From the NCBI GenBank assembly GCA_050290265.1, contig JBNKHI010000049.1, positions 1-24,800 on the forward strand: a stretch of 24,800 nucleotides of DNA. Reading direction: 5' to 3'. Source of the stretch: JBNKFV01 sp050290265. Lineage in GTDB: Bacteria; Pseudomonadota; Gammaproteobacteria; Pseudomonadales; Cellvibrionaceae. The translations under genes and the position numbers were made by a program. The notes beneath the pieces are model-generated. The model did not search any database, had not been told where the DNA came from, and was given only the letters and a program-made list of their open reading frames with translations. Positions 23,634 to 24,800 of the stretch are shown piece after piece; position 1 is the first letter of the stretch, and each line of letters begins with the position of its first letter.

Positions 23634-24746
23634 CTACTGAACCAATGTGACTAGCTGACCGTGATGCAGCACTTCATTACCTTTCACCACCACATCAGCA
23701 CCCACAGACAAACCCGATATCACTTCAACAAAACCATCATAGCTGGCACCCAGCTTCACTACACGCTCTTCCACAACTAGGCCGGCATCACCGGCAACCG
23801 CCTCCCAGACCACTGTTCGACTATCCGGATAACGCAAAATGGCGTCACGCGGCACAACCAAACCCTCAGTACCGGTTGGCACCGCCAGCTTGGCCTGCAC
23901 CGACATACCCGGTAGCAGATGTTTGAGTGGTACAGATGAATGACTCAGCGACGCCCGGTTGCTTTCATGAGTAACGGCAACTCGAAGCAAAAAAGTACGT
24001 GCATTAGGATCAGTAACGGGGACAATCGTTTGCACGCTACCGTGATACTCTTGGCCTGGAATACCTGCAACCGTAAAGCGTACATCGGCATCTAGTGCAA
24101 TTTTGCTTAAATAGGTTTCAGCAACAGAAAAATCAAGGCGCAAATTATCTGTCGATACCAATGAATAAACACCAGTACCAGGCGTTACCCACTCGCCAAG
24201 CTCGGTGGACTTTTCAGCAATCACTCCGGCAAATGGAGCGAGCAAAGTATGGCGAGCCAGTAATGCTTTTTGATAAGCAGCCGTTGCCTGAGCCTTCTCC
24301 AAAGCCGCTCGATTACTGGCGACTTCGGCTTCGCGGTCTTTCACGGTAGTCGCGGCAATATTTTTCTGCTTGGCCAGCACCGTTGACTCCTGCAAGCGGC
24401 GTTGCGCATCGTCGAATGCTACTCGCGCCTGAACAACAGCCGCAGCACTGCTCTGCCACTGCAATTTCACTAGTTCATTATCTAACGACATTAACGGTTG
24501 GCCGGCTTTAACATAATCGCCTTCATCAACATCTAAGGTTGCTACCAACCCCGCCGTGGACACTGACAATCGCGCTGATTTAGCCGAGGTTACCGTACCG
24601 GTCAGTAATACTTCTTGTAACACCGACTGCTTAGCCACTTTGGTCACAACCACAGGCACAGCTTCCACAGCGTAGACAGCAACAGTGGTAAACATCAAAC
24701 TCAATAGAATAGGTAATTGAAATGCCCTGCCAACACGATTTTTCAT
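23634..24746 (-). CDS. RND efflux periplasmic adaptor (membrane fusion protein)
   Basis: The 370-residue product links the permease to an outer-membrane channel. It has an N-terminal signal peptide (about 1-26, cleavage near VYA). A lipoyl-like half follows (about 65-95, DVDEGDYVKAGQPLMSLDN), then an alpha-hairpin coiled coil (about 97-165, Ala/Gln/Glu-rich) and the second lipoyl half (LLAPFAGVIAEKSTELGEWV). A beta-barrel and membrane-proximal domain end with LSVGADVVVKGNEVL. There is no lipobox cysteine, so it is likely a soluble or signal-anchored periplasmic protein. It is the first gene of a two-gene operon with the permease. No TolC-type gene or regulator is visible, so the outer-membrane partner is encoded elsewhere or beyond the window edge. 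Confidence 0.93.
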   Translation of the reverse strand: MKNRVGRAFQLPILLSLMFTTVAVYAVEAVPVVVTKVAKQSVLQEVLLTGTVTSAKSARLSVSTAGLVATLDVDEGDYVKAGQPLMSLDNELVKLQWQSSAAAVVQARVAFDDAQRRLQESTVLAKQKNIAATTVKDREAEVASNRAALEKAQATAAYQKALLARHTLLAPFAGVIAEKSTELGEWVTPGTGVYSLVSTDNLRLDFSVAETYLSKIALDADVRFTVAGIPGQEYHGSVQTIVPVTDPNARTFLLRVAVTHESNRASLSHSSVPLKHLLPGMSVQAKLAVPTGTEGLVVPRDAILRYPDSRTVVWEAVAGDAGLVVEERVVKLGASYDGFVEVISGLSVGADVVVKGNEVLHHGQLVTLVQ

Positions 24747-24752
24747 AAAATT

Positions 24753-24778
24753 CTTATAACCTTTATAACCTTTATAAG
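24753..24778. repeat. 9-base tandem repeat and palindrome before the RND operon
   Basis: Nearly three copies of CTTTATAAC run head to tail (the first lacks one T and the last ends in G). The outer copies make the inverted repeat CTTATAA...TTATAAG (24753-24759 and 24772-24778). The array overlaps the -10 box, a usual place for a repressor operator. Confidence 0.5.
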
Positions 24779-24799
24779 TTGTTACAGTACTCTTAACAA
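24771..24799 (-). promoter_or_regulatory. promoter of the RND adaptor-permease operon
   Basis: On the minus strand TTGTTA (24799-24794, 4 of 6) is exactly 17 bases from TATAAA (24776-24771, 5 of 6). Transcription would start about 15-20 bases before the adaptor ATG, leaving a very short leader. Confidence 0.5.
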
Positions 24800-24800
24800 T

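Noticed and set aside
1..24800. Defence, phage, transposon or CRISPR content
   Set aside because: Every long gene belongs to housekeeping, envelope or efflux families; no recombinase, nuclease-defence domain or regular repeat array was seen.

Overview
This 24.8 kb window looks like chromosomal core DNA from a free-living gammaproteobacterium, most likely of the Cellvibrionales/Pseudomonadales neighbourhood. The evidence is the gene order dsbD-aroQ-accB-accC-prmA-(DUF3426 gene)-dusB-fis-purH-purD, which matches the Pseudomonas order as I recall it, plus a Vfr-like CRP, a LapD-type c-di-GMP receptor and a Coq7-type ubiquinone hydroxylase. Base composition looks even across the window. I see no rRNA or tRNA gene, CRISPR array, transposase, integrase or phage gene. 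I did not find an obviously new multi-gene system; the points of interest are regulatory sites and one unusual protein.

Region 1 (1-4161, minus strand) is a probable four-gene operon: an outer-membrane lipoprotein of unknown function, a LapD-like receptor with degenerate GGDEF and EAL domains, a PCu(A)C periplasmic copper chaperone whose start overlaps the lapD stop (ATGA), and a DUF2333 inner-membrane protein cut by the window edge.

Region 2 (4352-16531, plus strand) is the conserved block. DsbD carries electrons to the periplasm. AroQ makes shikimate-pathway precursor. AccB and AccC are the biotin carrier and biotin carboxylase of acetyl-CoA carboxylase. PrmA methylates ribosomal protein L11. 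A 589-residue protein follows with an N-terminal zinc ribbon, a very acidic repeat region, one membrane segment and a DUF3426 domain. DusB (tRNA dihydrouridine synthase) and Fis (nucleoid protein) overlap by ATGA, downstream of a promoter with a C-rich discriminator. PurH and PurD are late purine-synthesis enzymes, each in its own transcription unit, with a hairpin terminator after fis and another hairpin after purH.

Region 3 (16532-20222) holds a family 9 glycosyltransferase (minus), coq7 (plus), an OsmC/YhfA-family protein (minus) and crp/vfr (plus, TTG start). Convergent pairs are separated by strong palindromes. The 455-base gap between the divergent osmC and crp genes contains a near-consensus CRP box next to back-to-back TATAAT hexamers, suggesting autoregulation.

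Region 4 (20397-24800, minus strand) is an RND efflux operon: periplasmic adaptor, then inner-membrane permease. No outer-membrane factor or regulator is in view. Its promoter, at the window edge, overlaps an array of 9-base repeats that could be an operator.
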